Assembly: GCA_035645145.1 (NCBI GenBank)
Contig: DASQNC010000009.1
Coordinates: 1-47,931, forward strand
Reading direction: 5' to 3'
Length of the DNA: 47,931 nucleotides
Origin: Azospirillaceae bacterium
GTDB taxonomy: Bacteria > Pseudomonadota > Alphaproteobacteria > Azospirillales > Azospirillaceae
The translations under genes were made by a program, and so were the position numbers. Of the stretch, positions 36,974 through 45,164 are shown in pieces. The notes under the pieces were generated by a model. The model made no database searches. It was not told the DNA's origin and was given only the letters and a program-made list of their open reading frames with translations. Within the stretch, counting starts at the first letter, position 1; each line of letters opens with the position of its first letter.

Positions 36974-37819
36974 TTAAAACCCGCGCGCCGGATTTTCCGC
37001 CGGCCGCTGCAACCAATTGTCCGCCGGATAGTGGCAGGCGCCGTCCACCACATGCAGGGTATAGGCGTGGCGGGACTTGTCCGAAGTGTTCGGGCCGCTG
37101 CGATGGGGCAGCGCCCCATGCAGCACGACCAGCGTGCCCGCAGACACGGCCAGCGGCACCTCCCCCTCGGTCGGCCAGGGAGTGGGATCCCAGCGGTCCA
37201 TCCGCACCCCGCCCCCGTCCGTGCGCACGAAGCGCCCCTTCAGCCCGTCCCGATGGCGGCCGGGCAGCGCCCACATGCAGCCGTTCCCGACCGTGGCATC
37301 CTGCAACGCCAGCCAGAAGCCGACGCAGCTCGGCGGATCGGTGTAGAGGAAGGTGGTGTCCTGGTGGCAGACCACCTCGCCGCCGATGCGCGGCTGCTTG
37401 AAGATGTACATGGACTGCATCAACAGCGGCTGCCGGAAGCCCAGGTCGGCACAGATCCCTGCCAGCTCGTCCCGGCGGGAATAGGCCTCGAACACCGGGT
37501 CGAGGTCGTGCAGCGCATGTCCGATCTTGTTGATGGACAACCGCTTGTCCTGGCGCAGGCGGCCTTGGCCGTCGAACGCCCCCTCCTCGAAGAAGAAGCG
37601 GATCTTGTCGCCCGAGGACAGGAAATAGTCGTCCGTCGTCCGCGTCTGGTCGGTGGTCGAGAAGACCGAGGCGACCCCCGCCGGATCAAAGGCGTCCACC
37701 AACGCCTCGGCCCGCGCCATCAGCCGTGCGCATGTGTCCGCATCGGCGAAACCGGGAAGGACGAGGAAACCATCGCGGTCGTACGCGTCCAACTGGTCGC
37801 GCGTCAGGGTGCGGGGCAT
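36974..37819 (-). CDS. PhyH-family Fe(II)/2-oxoglutarate dioxygenase
   Basis: 281 aa, phytanoyl-CoA dioxygenase-like jelly roll. Fe(II) ligands are His152 and Asp154 (CHQDTTFLY) and His239 (LPHRSGPN); Arg250 (SDKSRHAY) fits the 2-oxoglutarate-binding Arg. Such enzymes hydroxylate diverse small molecules. The sequence reads MPRTLTRDQLDAYDRDGFLVLPGF at the start, as in bacterial PhyH. It lies 39 bp downstream of a HAD-phosphatase gene, so it is probably in a short operon with it and a membrane protein. The substrate is unknown. Confidence 0.88.
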   Translation of the reverse strand: MPRTLTRDQLDAYDRDGFLVLPGFADADTCARLMARAEALVDAFDPAGVASVFSTTDQTRTTDDYFLSSGDKIRFFFEEGAFDGQGRLRQDKRLSINKIGHALHDLDPVFEAYSRRDELAGICADLGFRQPLLMQSMYIFKQPRIGGEVVCHQDTTFLYTDPPSCVGFWLALQDATVGNGCMWALPGRHRDGLKGRFVRTDGGGVRMDRWDPTPWPTEGEVPLAVSAGTLVVLHGALPHRSGPNTSDKSRHAYTLHVVDGACHYPADNWLQRPAENPARGF

Positions 37820-37858
37820 GGCGGCACCTCGGGCAAGCGTCTGGGGCTCGGTCGCATC

Positions 37859-38506
37859 TCAGATGACCACACGATGGTCCATCAGCGCCAGCATTGGCAG
37901 ATCGCTCGGCCGGTTGCCGTAACCCCAGGATTCGCCGAACGGCCCGTGGGCATCCATGTAGGCGCGGACCCTTTCGGCCTTGAGGGCGCGCACGCAATTG
38001 CCGCGCGGCATATGCCCGGTCAGCACGCCGTCCACGGCCTCCACATCGGTCGCCAGCAGTGCGTCCACCGGAAGCCCGTCCAACAGCCGCGGCATGTACA
38101 GCGACAGGGCCCCGGTGGCGACCACGATGTGCCGCCCGGCCCTGCGGTGTTCGATCAGGGCGTCGCGCACCTTCGCCTTCCAACGGATCCAGCCGGGCAG
38201 CCGGGCCGCGGCGGCCTCGGCCTCGGCGGTGGGGACGCCGGCCAGGGTTTCACGCAGAAGGATCGCCTTCACCGACGTCCGGATGTCCGGCCCCAACGGG
38301 CGCCGCCGGGCGTGCAACGCAATGGCCCCCCGGACCGCGCGCGCGAAGGACAGGCGTGTGCGGGTCCGGCCCACCACACGCTCAAGGAACGGCAGAAGGC
38401 TGTCGCCCTCGATGAGCGTGCCGTCGAAATCGAACACGGCGATCCCACGGCCGCCGGCCGCCGGCACCTCCGCCACGGGCAATCCCGTCAACAAGCCGGC
38501 GCGCAT
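37859..38506 (-). CDS. HAD-superfamily phosphatase (subfamily IB, SerB-like)
   Basis: 215 aa. Motif I is FDFDGT with nucleophile Asp26 and Asp28, motif II ATGA, a Lys in the motif III region, and motif IV GNRPSDLPML. The cap is the C1 helical type (RGAIALHARRRPLGP). SerB-like HADs are cytoplasmic phosphomonoesterases; many act on sugar or lipid phosphates. Middle gene of a three-gene unit: 8 bp after the membrane-protein stop and 39 bp before phyH, which suggests joint transcription. The substrate is unknown. Confidence 0.85.
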   Translation of the reverse strand: MRAGLLTGLPVAEVPAAGGRGIAVFDFDGTLIEGDSLLPFLERVVGRTRTRLSFARAVRGAIALHARRRPLGPDIRTSVKAILLRETLAGVPTAEAEAAAARLPGWIRWKAKVRDALIEHRRAGRHIVVATGALSLYMPRLLDGLPVDALLATDVEAVDGVLTGHMPRGNCVRALKAERVRAYMDAHGPFGESWGYGNRPSDLPMLALMDHRVVI

Positions 38507-38513
38507 CCCCGGA

Positions 38514-39008
38514 TCAGATGCGCACGCGCCGCCGCGCCGCGATCCCCGCCCATGCGCCCAGGACGACAGCCAAGTGGGTCAGCCATTTGAATTCCAGGCC
38601 GCTGTGCCAGTCGAATGCGATTCCCGCCACGGCGAACAGTCCGACCACGCCCATGAACACGGCGCTGGCCTCCTGCTCGCCGGCCGACAGGCGCAGCCGC
38701 AGCCGCTTCAGCACCCAGCGCAGGCCGGCGTGCGCCACGAAGGCCGCGAGCGCGCTGCACAGGAACGGCACCCCCGCATCCGTCAGCAGCCAGGAGGTGT
38801 CGAGGTCGGCCAATGCCGGCCACCAGCCCACCGCCGCATCGGCGAGCATCCCGCCCTTCGCCGTCATCAACCGGATCAGGCCATGGAAGATGACGAACAG
38901 CAGGACGCCATTCGCCACATGGTCGAACGCGCGGTTCACACGGCCGACGGTTCCGGTCGCCGCCACCGCGACGGGGCGGGCGCGATCGCGCTGTTCCAGC
39001 CTGCGCAC
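38514..39008 (-). CDS. hypothetical integral membrane protein
   Basis: 164 aa from the GTG at 39008, chosen because GAGGGAGGA lies just upstream and no equally good ATG is present. Four to five hydrophobic segments (HVANGVLLFVIFHGLI, FLCSALAAFVAHAGL, FMGVVGLFAVAGIAF, HLAVVLGAWAGIA) with few charged residues. I do not recognise a family. It starts the unit that continues into the HAD phosphatase gene, with 7 bp between them. Confidence 0.65.
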   Translation of the reverse strand: MRRLEQRDRARPVAVAATGTVGRVNRAFDHVANGVLLFVIFHGLIRLMTAKGGMLADAAVGWWPALADLDTSWLLTDAGVPFLCSALAAFVAHAGLRWVLKRLRLRLSAGEQEASAVFMGVVGLFAVAGIAFDWHSGLEFKWLTHLAVVLGAWAGIAARRRVRI

Positions 39009-39101
39009 GTGGATCCTCCCTCTCGATCCCGAGGATATCCACGAACGGACGGGTGCGCGCAAGCCCGGCCACATGGCCGCGCGATCGGTGCCCAAGCACG
39101 C

Positions 39102-39133
39102 AAAAGGCCGGCCCCGCGGGTGCGGGACCGGCC
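39102..39133 (-). terminator. intrinsic terminator of nfu
   Basis: On the minus strand a 12-bp stem (GGCCGGTCCCGC with GCGGGGCCGGCC, one G-U pair, 4-nt loop) is followed directly by TTTT. It begins 23 bp after the nfu stop. The T run and stem together make it the most classical intrinsic terminator in the window. Confidence 0.85.
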
Positions 39134-39156
39134 CCGATCCTCGAACGCGGGCCGCG

Positions 39157-39714
39157 TCAGCGCGCGGCGGCGCGCACCTCGACCACCTCGGGAATGTAGT
39201 GCTTCAGCAAATTCTCGATTCCCGTCTTCAACGTGGCGGTCGAGCTGGGGCAGCCGGCGCAGCTTCCCTTCATGTCCAGATAGACCACGCCGCGCTCGAA
39301 CCCGTGGAAGGTGATGTCGCCGCCGTCCTGGGCGACGGCCGGACGGACACGGGTGTCCAGCAGTTCCTTGATCTGGTCGACGATCTCGGCGTCCTCGGCC
39401 GATCCGGCGGCGTGGCCGTCATCGCCGTCCCCGAGCAGCACCGGCCGGGCCGCGGTGAAATGCTCCATGATCACGCCCAGGATCGAGGGCTTGAGCAGGT
39501 ACCATTCCTTGTCGGCACGCTTGGTGATGGTCACGAAGTCGGGGCCGAGGAACACCCCGGACACCCCGTCGATGTCGAACAACGCTTCGGCAAGCGGCGA
39601 GCGTGCCGCGGCGTCGCGGGACGGGAAGTCGACAGTGCCGGCGCCGGTGACGTCCCGACCGGGCAGGAACTTGAGCGTGGCGGGGTTCGGGGTCTGCTCG
39701 GTCTGGATGAACAT
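39157..39714 (-). CDS. Nfu-family Fe-S carrier protein
   Basis: 185 aa. The N-terminal domain begins MFIQTEQTPNPATLKFLPG, the usual Nfu start. The C-terminal NifU-like domain carries the CxxC pair Cys152/Cys155 (SCAGCPSS). Nfu dimers hold a 4Fe-4S cluster and deliver it to client enzymes, which complements the SUF operon at 18-24.8 kb. A GGGAGGA ribosome-binding site lies just upstream of the ATG. Divergent from the cyclase gene, with 93 bp between. Confidence 0.95.
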   Translation of the reverse strand: MFIQTEQTPNPATLKFLPGRDVTGAGTVDFPSRDAAARSPLAEALFDIDGVSGVFLGPDFVTITKRADKEWYLLKPSILGVIMEHFTAARPVLLGDGDDGHAAGSAEDAEIVDQIKELLDTRVRPAVAQDGGDITFHGFERGVVYLDMKGSCAGCPSSTATLKTGIENLLKHYIPEVVEVRAAAR

Positions 39715-39807
39715 GAATCCTCCCGGCCGCCGGGAAAAGTGGCGGCGCCCAATGGAAATGGGCAGTATCGAGCCGGCCATCAAGCGGGCAGGTTGGCAAG
39801 GGGAACC

Positions 39808-41019
39808 ATGGCAACGGACACCACGACGGCGGAAACCGTTGCTGCGGACGCCCTGACGGATTGGCTGCTGACCCGGGGCCGCGACGCCCGGTCCATCGAA
39901 GACCTGCTGTCCAGCTACGGCCGGCATCTCGTGGCCTGCGGCTATCCCGTCCGGCGGGTGGGAATCCAGCTCTGGTTGCTGCACCCGGTCCTGAGCGCAC
40001 TGTCCATGTTCTGGCACGCGACCCGGCCGGGCGAGGTGGAAACGCTGCCGCGCGCCTATGGCACCGAAGTGACGCCCGCTTATCTGAACAGCCCGATCGC
40101 CGCCATTTCGGAACGCGGCTCCGGCCCGATCCGCCTGCGGATCGAGCACCGGGCTCCGCCCTGGACGTTCCCGGTGGAGGAGGACTTCAAGCGGGACGGG
40201 ATGACCGACTATCTGGCCCTGCCGCTGGGCCGGTTCGATTCCCGGCGCAATGTCCTGACCTACCTGTCGGACAAGCCGGGCGGCTTCGACGACAACCAGA
40301 TCGCCGGCCTCCAGGCCGCCGTTCCCGCCCTGGCCGTCCTGCTGGAGCGCGAGACCTACCGGCGGCTCACCGTCAACATCCTGGACACCTACGTCGGCCG
40401 GCAGGCCGGTGCACGCATCCTGTCCGGCGACGTCCGCCGCGGCACCGGCGAGACCATCCGTGCGGTCATCTGGTTCTCCGACATGCGCGGCTTCACCGCC
40501 CTGTCCGACCGCCTGCCGCGCGAGGAGCTGATCGCGCTTCTGAACAACTATTTCGAATTGCAGGGCGAGGCCGTGCACGCGGCCGGTGGCGAAATCCTGA
40601 AATTCATGGGCGACGGAATGCTGGCGGCATGGCCGCTGGCAGCCGGTGCCGACCCGGGGTCGGCATGTCACGCCGCCCTGGGCGCGGCACGGGTGGCGCT
40701 CAATGCGATATCCTCCTTGAACGCGGAACGCGCAGGGTGGGGCCAGCCCTTCATGAGGGTCGGCACCGCCCTGCACTACGGCGACGTCATGTACGGCAAT
40801 ATCGGAGCCCCCACGCGGCTGGATTTCACCGTCGTCGGCCCGGCCGTCAATCTCGCCAGCCGCATCGAAGGGCTGTGCCGGCTTCTCGATCGCGACCTCC
40901 TGACCTCGCGCCTGTTCGCGGACGCCGCCGGAAGCTGCGGCTTGGCGTCACTCGGAAGCCACCCTGTGCGGGGCCTTGAAGAGCGCATCGAGGTGATGGG
41001 CCTCGGCCCCTGCACCTGA
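39808..41019 (+). CDS. class III adenylate/guanylate cyclase with N-terminal GAF-like region
   Basis: 403 aa. The C-terminal cyclase domain (about 215-395) has the two metal Asp residues, Asp225 (FSDMRGFTAL) and Asp269 (KFMGDGML), and the substrate-defining pair Lys265 and Asp339 (RLDFTVVG), plus Asn348 and Arg352 of the transition-state site (NLASR). These are the adenylate-type residues, so cAMP is the expected product. The N-terminal ~190 residues look like a GAF-type sensor and have no membrane span, so it is a soluble enzyme. It is preceded by AAGGGGA. In the same window an antiporter carries a cNMP domain; direct connection is not shown. Confidence 0.9.
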   Translation: MATDTTTAETVAADALTDWLLTRGRDARSIEDLLSSYGRHLVACGYPVRRVGIQLWLLHPVLSALSMFWHATRPGEVETLPRAYGTEVTPAYLNSPIAAISERGSGPIRLRIEHRAPPWTFPVEEDFKRDGMTDYLALPLGRFDSRRNVLTYLSDKPGGFDDNQIAGLQAAVPALAVLLERETYRRLTVNILDTYVGRQAGARILSGDVRRGTGETIRAVIWFSDMRGFTALSDRLPREELIALLNNYFELQGEAVHAAGGEILKFMGDGMLAAWPLAAGADPGSACHAALGAARVALNAISSLNAERAGWGQPFMRVGTALHYGDVMYGNIGAPTRLDFTVVGPAVNLASRIEGLCRLLDRDLLTSRLFADAAGSCGLASLGSHPVRGLEERIEVMGLGPCT

Positions 41020-41047
41020 ACAATGCAGGAGGGCGGCCGTCCGGCGC

Positions 41048-42295
41048 CTACACCTGGATCCCGAACAGCTCCAGGTTCCAGATCATCTCCACCTCGCCCA
41101 GCGGATAGTCCGTCCCGTTCTTGGCGTTGAGAAGGCGTCGGGGCAGGATGCCGCCGAGGCGTGCCTGAAGCTGGATGGCAAGGCGCATCGGCAGCTTGGC
41201 GTGCCAAGCGAGCGCGGTGATCGCCCGCGGGCTGTCACTCTTCAGGATTTCCTCGACGACGGAGGTGGGGATCTTCGTCCGGAGCGCCAGCGCATGGACG
41301 ACGAACTCGCGATCCTCCCACGCGAGCGCGTCCGAAATGGCGGCCTCGTCCAAACCACCCGCCTTGAACAACCGGGCCGCCCGCATTGCCGAGGTTTCCT
41401 CGGGCGCGGCATCGCCGATCCAATCCAGCCGCCGCCGCATCACCTGGGCGATGTCCTGGGTCGTCTCGGGGTCGAAGTCGTCCCGCTGCTGCAACAGCGC
41501 CAGGACGGAGCGCTCGGCGAAGGATGCCAGGCGGACCACCGCCGTCCGTGGCAGGACCGGCCGACGGGCCAGAGCCTCCTGCCATTCGGGGTGGTCGATC
41601 GCCTCTTCGATGAGGGCTTCGAAGGTCGGCTCCGGGATGTCCGCGCCCGGATTTTCCAACAGGTGGCCGGTCGCGGCCTCGTTCCCGCTGCGCACCACGG
41701 CATCCGACACGGGTCCCGACACCGTCGGGCGTTGCGCGATGATCTCGACCCGCCAGGATTGCGGCTCCGCCTCGATCAGCTTCAGCAGGTCCCCGTCCGA
41801 CAACGACGCACAGAAGCGCAGGATGGGCTCGGCCACCACGCGCTCCACATCGCGCGCCAAGGCGAAGGCGAGCGGCGGCGGCACCATCGCCACATCCTTG
41901 AGGGTTTCGGACAGGGCCTGCCGCACATAGGCCGCGTGGTCCACCGCCAGCCGTTCCACGGCTACGGCCGCCACCGCATGGGCGCGGGCCTGACGTTCGG
42001 GATCGAGGTTCGGCAGCAGCAGCGGCAGCCGCCGGGCCAGGGCCGCGCGCACTTCGGCCCGGACGTCCTGCACCAGCATCTCGCTGGCCAGGACCGGGGT
42101 GGACGGGTTGGCCGCCACCGCCTCGCGCACCGTGGGGTCCGGGTCCTCGGCCAGGTAATAGAGGATTTCCGGCGGCGTTCCGGGTTGGCTTGCCAGATCG
42201 CTGCGCGCCGCCGCATCGCCGTCCCGGGCGATGTCCTTGGCCGCCTCGTATTCGACGGCCGTCGCCGGGCCCAGGGCCTCATCCATTCCCGACAT
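41048..42295 (-). CDS. DUF2336 (HEAT-like repeat) protein
   Basis: 415 aa, entirely helical with repeated 30-40-residue units (DPDPTVREAVAANPSTP, then the DIARDGDAAARSDLAS unit), characteristic of DUF2336 proteins of alphaproteobacteria. No signal peptide or transmembrane span. The family has no established function; members appear in signalling or stress contexts. It is convergent with the cyclase gene (28 bp between) and the nearest gene upstream is a DUF2889 protein on the same strand, with 79 bp between. Confidence 0.82.
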   Translation of the reverse strand: MSGMDEALGPATAVEYEAAKDIARDGDAAARSDLASQPGTPPEILYYLAEDPDPTVREAVAANPSTPVLASEMLVQDVRAEVRAALARRLPLLLPNLDPERQARAHAVAAVAVERLAVDHAAYVRQALSETLKDVAMVPPPLAFALARDVERVVAEPILRFCASLSDGDLLKLIEAEPQSWRVEIIAQRPTVSGPVSDAVVRSGNEAATGHLLENPGADIPEPTFEALIEEAIDHPEWQEALARRPVLPRTAVVRLASFAERSVLALLQQRDDFDPETTQDIAQVMRRRLDWIGDAAPEETSAMRAARLFKAGGLDEAAISDALAWEDREFVVHALALRTKIPTSVVEEILKSDSPRAITALAWHAKLPMRLAIQLQARLGGILPRRLLNAKNGTDYPLGEVEMIWNLELFGIQV

Positions 42296-42374
42296 GCGCG
42301 TGCTCCGCCCCCGTGCGCGGCCAAACTATGCGAAGGGGCACATCAGGGGCAATCGCCAGGAGCGTGCCGTTGCC

Positions 42375-42965
42375 TCAGCGGGACCCCGTGTAGAACTGCG
42401 GCCACTGGCGTTTCACCACCGGACCGTCCGACGCGAAGGCATGGCAGGTGTTCAGCAGCAGGGGCCGCTTGGCCTTGTCGCCCTCCTCCGCCTGGGGCGG
42501 CCCGTCCTCCCGCCCCTCCGGCTTGGCCCGCATGCGCGCGAGATAGGGGAAGACCGTCTGGAAGGCGGTGGTGGCGACGGGCCCGGTGAGCTCCACCAGA
42601 TGCGTGCAGCCGTGCACGCCCCCCACCCGCTCGCGCACGGCCTGGGTGAAGCCGCTCTTGATCTGGAGGCCGACCAGCCGCTGGAAGTTGGGCGTGATGT
42701 TCGGGCAGATGCGGAAGGGACTGTGGTCGGTCACGGCCTCGACGGCCCGGATAGTCAGCGTGTCGTCCAGGGTCAGCCGCAGCCACATCTCGTGGATCGG
42801 CTCGCCCGGCGCGACCTCTCCACGGTCCTGGTTCGAAAATCCATAGGACTTGGTATCGACGAGGTGGCCTTCGATGTCCCACAGACCATCGGCCCGGCGA
42901 TACCCGTTGCAGGTCACGCGACGGGTATGGATCGGCTCGCGCGCAGTCGGAGGCGGCAAGGGCAT
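42375..42965 (-). CDS. DUF2889 protein
   Basis: 196 aa. The family pattern is visible: a TRRVTCNGYRRADGLWDIEGHL start and the ICPNITPNFQRLVGL block, as in DUF2889 proteins. Two conserved Cys are visible (GCTHLVELTG, and LNTCHAF near the end). No signal peptide or membrane span. Function is unestablished; some members sit near lipid or aromatic metabolism genes. It lies alone on the minus strand, 108 bp from the aroB stop, and 79 bp ahead of the DUF2336 gene. Confidence 0.85.
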   Translation of the reverse strand: MPLPPPTAREPIHTRRVTCNGYRRADGLWDIEGHLVDTKSYGFSNQDRGEVAPGEPIHEMWLRLTLDDTLTIRAVEAVTDHSPFRICPNITPNFQRLVGLQIKSGFTQAVRERVGGVHGCTHLVELTGPVATTAFQTVFPYLARMRAKPEGREDGPPQAEEGDKAKRPLLLNTCHAFASDGPVVKRQWPQFYTGSR

Positions 42966-43073
42966 GGGGCGGCCTTTCGAACGATCGTTTGGTGATTTTT
43001 GGCCACACCGGCCGGCACGGCAAGCGCCACCGGCGCGGGCCAGCCATGCGAAGGGCGCGGCCCGGTCCGGTCT

Positions 43074-44177
43074 CTACGCGGTTTCGGCCAGCACGGCGGC
43101 GACGTCGGCGGGATCCACGTCCGCGGCGACGAAGGCCCGCCCGATCCCGCGGGACAGCACGAACACCATCCGGCCGTCACGGGCCTTCTTGTCCTTGGCC
43201 ATGTTGGACAGCAGCAGGTCCGCCGGGAACGACAGGCCGCGGTCGTGCGGTCGCACCGGAAGGCCGATGGCGCGCAGGTGCGCCTCGGCCCGGTCGGCAT
43301 CGGCCGGCGGGCAGAGGCCGAGACGGACGGACAGGCGGAACGCCTGGACCATGCCGATCGCCACCGCTTCACCGTGCAACAGGCGACCGTCGAAGTTTGC
43401 CGCCGCCTCCAGCGCGTGCCCGAAGGTGTGGCCGAGGTTCAAAAGCGCACGATCCCCGGTCTCGCGCTCGTCGCGGGCGACGATGCCGGCCTTCATGCGG
43501 CAGGACACGGCGACCGCCTCGGCCCGGGCGTCCTTGTCGCCAGCGACCACGTCGGCTCCGTTGGCCTCCAGCCACGCGAAGAACGCCGCATCGCCCAGCA
43601 GCCCGTACTTCGCCACCTCGGCATAGCCGGCCAGCACCTCGCGCCGGGGCAGCGTGTCGAGCACGCCCGTGTCCGCCAGGACCAGAACCGGCTGGTGGAA
43701 GGCGCCGACCAGGTTCTTGCCGTGGCGGGTGTTGATGCCGGTCTTGCCGCCGACCGAACTGTCCACCTGGGCCAAAAGCGTTGTGGGCACCTGCACGAAG
43801 TCGAGGCCGCGCAGGGCGACCGCGGCAGCGAAGCCCACCAGGTCGCCGACCACACCGCCGCCCAACGCCACCAGGATGGTCTGCCGGTCGATGCCGAGCC
43901 CGAGCACGCGGTCGAGCAGGGATTCGAGCACGGCGAACCCCTTGGCCCCCTCGCCGGCCGGCACGGTCAGCGGGTCGGAAACATTCAGGCCGGCGGCGGC
44001 CAGCGAGGCCTGCAGCGCCGGAAGATGCAGGCGGGCCACCGTCTCATCGGCGACGGGGACCAGGCGGCGGCGCCCGGCAAGGGGCGCCAGTTCGGCCCCG
44101 GCGCGGTCGATCAGCCCCGGGCCGATGCGGATATCGTAGGCGCGGTCCGCGAGTTCGACCCGGACCGCGCGGGTCAC
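43074..44177 (-). CDS. aroB: 3-dehydroquinate synthase AroB
   Basis: 367 aa from a GTG at 44177. Metal/active-site motifs are intact: LGGGVVGDLVGFAA, QVDSSVGGKTGIN, GYAEVAKYG (Glu) and the Zn/Co-site HTFGHALEA and LLHGEAVAIGM (His). Converts DAHP to 3-dehydroquinate in the shikimate pathway. The aroK stop overlaps the GTG (GTGA), so the two genes are translationally coupled, and AAGGGGA is well placed upstream of the GTG. Confidence 0.96.
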   Translation of the reverse strand: MTRAVRVELADRAYDIRIGPGLIDRAGAELAPLAGRRRLVPVADETVARLHLPALQASLAAAGLNVSDPLTVPAGEGAKGFAVLESLLDRVLGLGIDRQTILVALGGGVVGDLVGFAAAVALRGLDFVQVPTTLLAQVDSSVGGKTGINTRHGKNLVGAFHQPVLVLADTGVLDTLPRREVLAGYAEVAKYGLLGDAAFFAWLEANGADVVAGDKDARAEAVAVSCRMKAGIVARDERETGDRALLNLGHTFGHALEAAANFDGRLLHGEAVAIGMVQAFRLSVRLGLCPPADADRAEAHLRAIGLPVRPHDRGLSFPADLLLSNMAKDKKARDGRMVFVLSRGIGRAFVAADVDPADVAAVLAETA

Positions 44178-44749
44178 GGCGGGTCCCCTTCGGCCGTCCC
44201 GGCACCCTTCTCGGCGAGATACCGGCGGAGCCCGGCGATCACACGCTCCACCATCACATCCTGGGGGCTGTCGTCGGTGTCCACGACCACATCCGATTCG
44301 GCGTAGATCGGGTAGCGGACTTCGATCAGCTGGGACAGAACCTCACGCGGGTCGGCGTTCTTCAGCAACGGACGATGATTGCGGCGCGAGGTGCGTGCGA
44401 CCAAAAGATCCAGGTCGGCGCGCAGCCAAACCGAAACCCCTTGCGCCCGGATCAGATCGCGGGTGTCGGGGTCCATGAAGGCGCCGCCACCGGTGGCCAA
44501 CACATGCGGCGGCTCGGACAGCAGGCGGCGGATCACACGCCGCTCGCCGTCGCGGAAGGCGGCCTCGCCGTAACGGGAAAAGATCTCGTCGATGGAGCAG
44601 CCGGCGGCGGCCTCCACCTCCGCATCGGCATCCTTGAAGGGCAGACCCAACCGAGTGGCAAGGCGACGGCCGATGCTGCTCTTGCCGGACCCCATCAGGC
44701 CGACGAGAACAATCGATTTTTGCATCTGGGCGAGCGGGTTCAACGGCAT
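44174..44749 (-). CDS. aroK: shikimate kinase AroK
   Basis: 191 aa. The P-loop is GLMGSGKS (17-24), with the shikimate-binding Asp in DADAEVE, Arg in FRDGERR and the GGGAFMD segment. Phosphorylates shikimate with ATP. The start is uncertain: the ATG at 44749 (MPLNPLAQ) is used, but an ATG at 44725 (MQKSIVL) would also give an intact enzyme, and neither has a strong ribosome-binding site. Operon with aroB. Confidence 0.92.
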   Translation of the reverse strand: MPLNPLAQMQKSIVLVGLMGSGKSSIGRRLATRLGLPFKDADAEVEAAAGCSIDEIFSRYGEAAFRDGERRVIRRLLSEPPHVLATGGGAFMDPDTRDLIRAQGVSVWLRADLDLLVARTSRRNHRPLLKNADPREVLSQLIEVRYPIYAESDVVVDTDDSPQDVMVERVIAGLRRYLAEKGAGTAEGDPP

Positions 44750-45023
44750 CCAATCCAAAGGTTGGTTTGGGCCCGGCCGATGAAATGGGCCGGGGTGAAG
44801 CCCTGATGCCACACTCCCGAGCTTACATCAATGCGGGGGCGTTCCGACGCATGGCCGTGCTTGCGGGCGCAAAGGCCGCGCATGTACGTTCGCCACACAT
44901 TGAACATTGTCGTTCCGGACACAGTGTTGCACCTTTGCCATGCGCCTGCCGGCCGGAGCGGACACCCCGGGCGGAGCCGGTCCAGGCAGGCACGCAGTCG
45001 GGAACACGCGGGCGATCGCACCC
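44750..45023. other. intergenic region between aroK and the small membrane peptide gene
   Basis: 274 bp between divergent genes, with a partial inverted repeat around 44911-44936 (AACATTGTC and GACACAGTGTT, not perfect). It should hold promoters for both directions. No clear boxes were identified. Confidence 0.45.
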
Positions 45024-45164
45024 ATGAAGAAGATTTTGGCAGCCGTCGTAGCCTTGATCCTACTGCTCCTGGTCGGAGGTGCGGTCCTGCTCGGCACGTT
45101 GAACATCCCGCCCCCCTCCGGGGCGGTGGAGCGGGTCATTCCCAATGACCGGTTCCAGCGTTAA
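45024..45164 (+). CDS. small single-pass membrane protein
   Basis: 46 aa: MKKILAAVVALILLLLVGG, one span (about 4-26), then LLGTLNIPPPSGAVERVIPNDRFQR as a short soluble tail. The basic start (MKK) and hydrophobic core fit a single-pass membrane or signal-anchored peptide. The frame continues upstream of the ATG at 45024 but without membrane or signal character. It overlaps the next gene's start by 20 bp, so it is probably co-translated. I do not recognise it. Confidence 0.6.
   Translation: MKKILAAVVALILLLLVGGAVLLGTLNIPPPSGAVERVIPNDRFQR

Noticed and set aside
44907-45023. 39-codon N-terminal extension of the 46-aa membrane peptide.
   Set aside because: The hydrophobic signal-like start MKKILAAVV begins at 45024; the extension is polar and lacks a ribosome-binding site.
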